From DATDMG01 sp036518955 (lineage in GTDB: Bacteria > Actinomycetota > Actinomycetes > Actinomycetales > Kineosporiaceae): 5,977 nt of DNA. The number at the start of each line of letters is the position of its first letter. The stretch's first letter is position 1. The translations under genes and the position numbers were made by a program. Below are positions 5,477-5,977 of this stretch, piece by piece. A model generated the notes under the pieces. The model had not been told where the DNA came from. It saw only the letters and a list, made by a program, of their open reading frames with translations, and ran no database searches. The stretch covers positions 1-5,977 of the forward strand of contig DATDMG010000031.1 in NCBI GenBank assembly GCA_036518955.1, written 5' to 3'.

Positions 5477-5715
5477 CCGCCCCACCCGACCCAGTCGTAG
5501 CGGAGGTGGCCCTGGTCGTCGCGCGACGGGTGGCCGTGGTCGATGCGCTGCCGGTAGGTGCCGACCTGAATGGTCGCCTCAGGCTGGGTGATGGCCGCCG
5601 CCAACCAGCCGGCGTGGATGTCGGGGACCCGGATGACCCCGCTGGGGTTGGGCCCGGCGTCGGGGATGGATTGGCCGTCCTTGGGGCCTCCGACGAGGGT
5701 GATGGTGTCGTTCAC
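5473..5715 (-). CDS. Conserved-looking small phage protein with N-terminal LVGGPKDGQ motif, 80 aa
   Basis: The protein opens MNDTITLVGGPKDGQSIPDA. The LVGGPxDGx beginning is, as I recall, common in small uncharacterised proteins of actinobacterial phages, typically followed by a strand-rich body and a YxWVG-type end, seen here as HLRYDWVGWGG. The middle has IQVGTYRQRIDHGHPSRDDQG, which suits two beta strands with a charged loop. The role is unknown; it is probably a compact beta protein. GTG 5715 is chosen because it overlaps the previous stop (GTGA) and has GGAG (5724-5727) eight bases upstream. The open frame reaches 5784, but that part is Arg/Pro-rich and overlaps the neighbour. Confidence 0.78.
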   Translation of the reverse strand: MNDTITLVGGPKDGQSIPDAGPNPSGVIRVPDIHAGWLAAAITQPEATIQVGTYRQRIDHGHPSRDDQGHLRYDWVGWGG

Positions 5716-5936
5716 GACGCTGGCTCCGCGCCGGTGTGGCCGAGGAGGCCGGTCGGCGCCCAGGCGGCCATCTTGACGTCGCATGCGGCTTGGTCATGGG
5801 GGCCATGGCTGCCGCATAGCGGGCAGTTGAAGCCGTAGAGGCGCTCGAACTCGGCATGGAAGGCGGTCCGGTACGCCGCGACCAGCTGGTCGCGCAGGTA
5901 CTCCTCGAGCGTCTGCTCGTTCTCGGATGCCCGCAT
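5712..5936 (-). CDS. Small protein with a putative Cys/His zinc-binding motif, 74 aa
   Basis: Function unknown. The N-terminal half is a charged helix (TLEEYLRDQLVAAYRTAFHAEFERLYG split over residues 9-35). It is followed by FNCPLCGSHGPHDQAAC (36-52), where Cys38, Cys41, His44, His47 and Cys52 could coordinate zinc. The C-terminal tail (about 60-74) is Gly/Ala-rich. ATG 5936 is the first possible start: an in-frame TGA lies two codons before it. No Shine-Dalgarno sequence is visible, so translation may depend on coupling to an upstream gene. Its stop overlaps the next GTG start. It is the first complete gene of the operon segment seen here. Confidence 0.75.
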   Translation of the reverse strand: MRASENEQTLEEYLRDQLVAAYRTAFHAEFERLYGFNCPLCGSHGPHDQAACDVKMAAWAPTGLLGHTGAEPAS

Positions 5937-5939
5937 GTG

Positions 5940-5977
5940 TCACATGGTGCCAGCGCAACTCGCAGCCGCGCAGCGTG
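5940..5977 (-). other. Possible 3' end of an upstream gene, cut by the window edge
   Basis: Given the dense packing, a further minus-strand gene probably ends here. One frame ends in TGA at 5942-5940, just before the ATG at 5936. Another frame has more G/C-rich third positions but no stop until far inside the 74-aa gene. Too little sequence is present to choose or to name a product. Confidence 0.25.

Noticed and set aside
1..5977. CRISPR array, tRNA, rRNA, insertion sequence, integrase or attachment site
   Set aside because: No spaced direct repeats, cloverleaf, transposase or integrase motifs were found on reading both strands.

Overview
The window is a high-GC, almost fully coding stretch (98% or more by eye), with every supported gene on the minus strand. 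GTG starts are frequent, G/C dominates third codon positions, and the gene set is terminase plus portal. This points to a temperate phage or prophage (siphovirus-like, HK97-type packaging and head genes) of an actinomycete, possibly Streptomyces or a relative. No integrase, tRNA or attachment site is visible, so phage and prophage cannot be told apart. I see no promoter, CRISPR array or canonical Rho-independent terminator.

Transcription runs from high to low coordinates. First (5936 to 5199) come four small genes of 74, 80, 52 and 40 aa, linked by GTGA, ATGA and GTGA start-stop overlaps. A TGATG junction leads into a 448-aa ParB-like/DNA methyltransferase fusion (5199-3853). After 33 nt comes a cysteine-containing putative terminase small subunit (3819-3193), then the terminase large subunit (3186-1636), with all expected ATPase and nuclease motifs. 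Four further small genes follow, joined by overlaps (1636-588): two unknown proteins of 74 and 75 aa, a very arginine-rich two-helix membrane protein of 91 aa, and a 112-aa PadR-like winged-helix protein. Last is the 5' part of the portal protein gene (551 to the left edge).

The core function is DNA packaging. The small subunit should select the genome end, the large subunit pumps and cuts DNA, and the portal is the docking ring. The solitary methyltransferase has no restriction partner in view and may protect phage DNA from host restriction. The chain of start-stop overlaps suggests strong translational coupling within one late operon.

The most unusual points are a perfect 16-bp inverted repeat with a 3-nt loop inside the methyltransferase reading frame, a run of eight G at the junction of its two domains, and a four-gene accessory cassette with a regulator and an arginine-rich membrane protein between terL and the portal gene.
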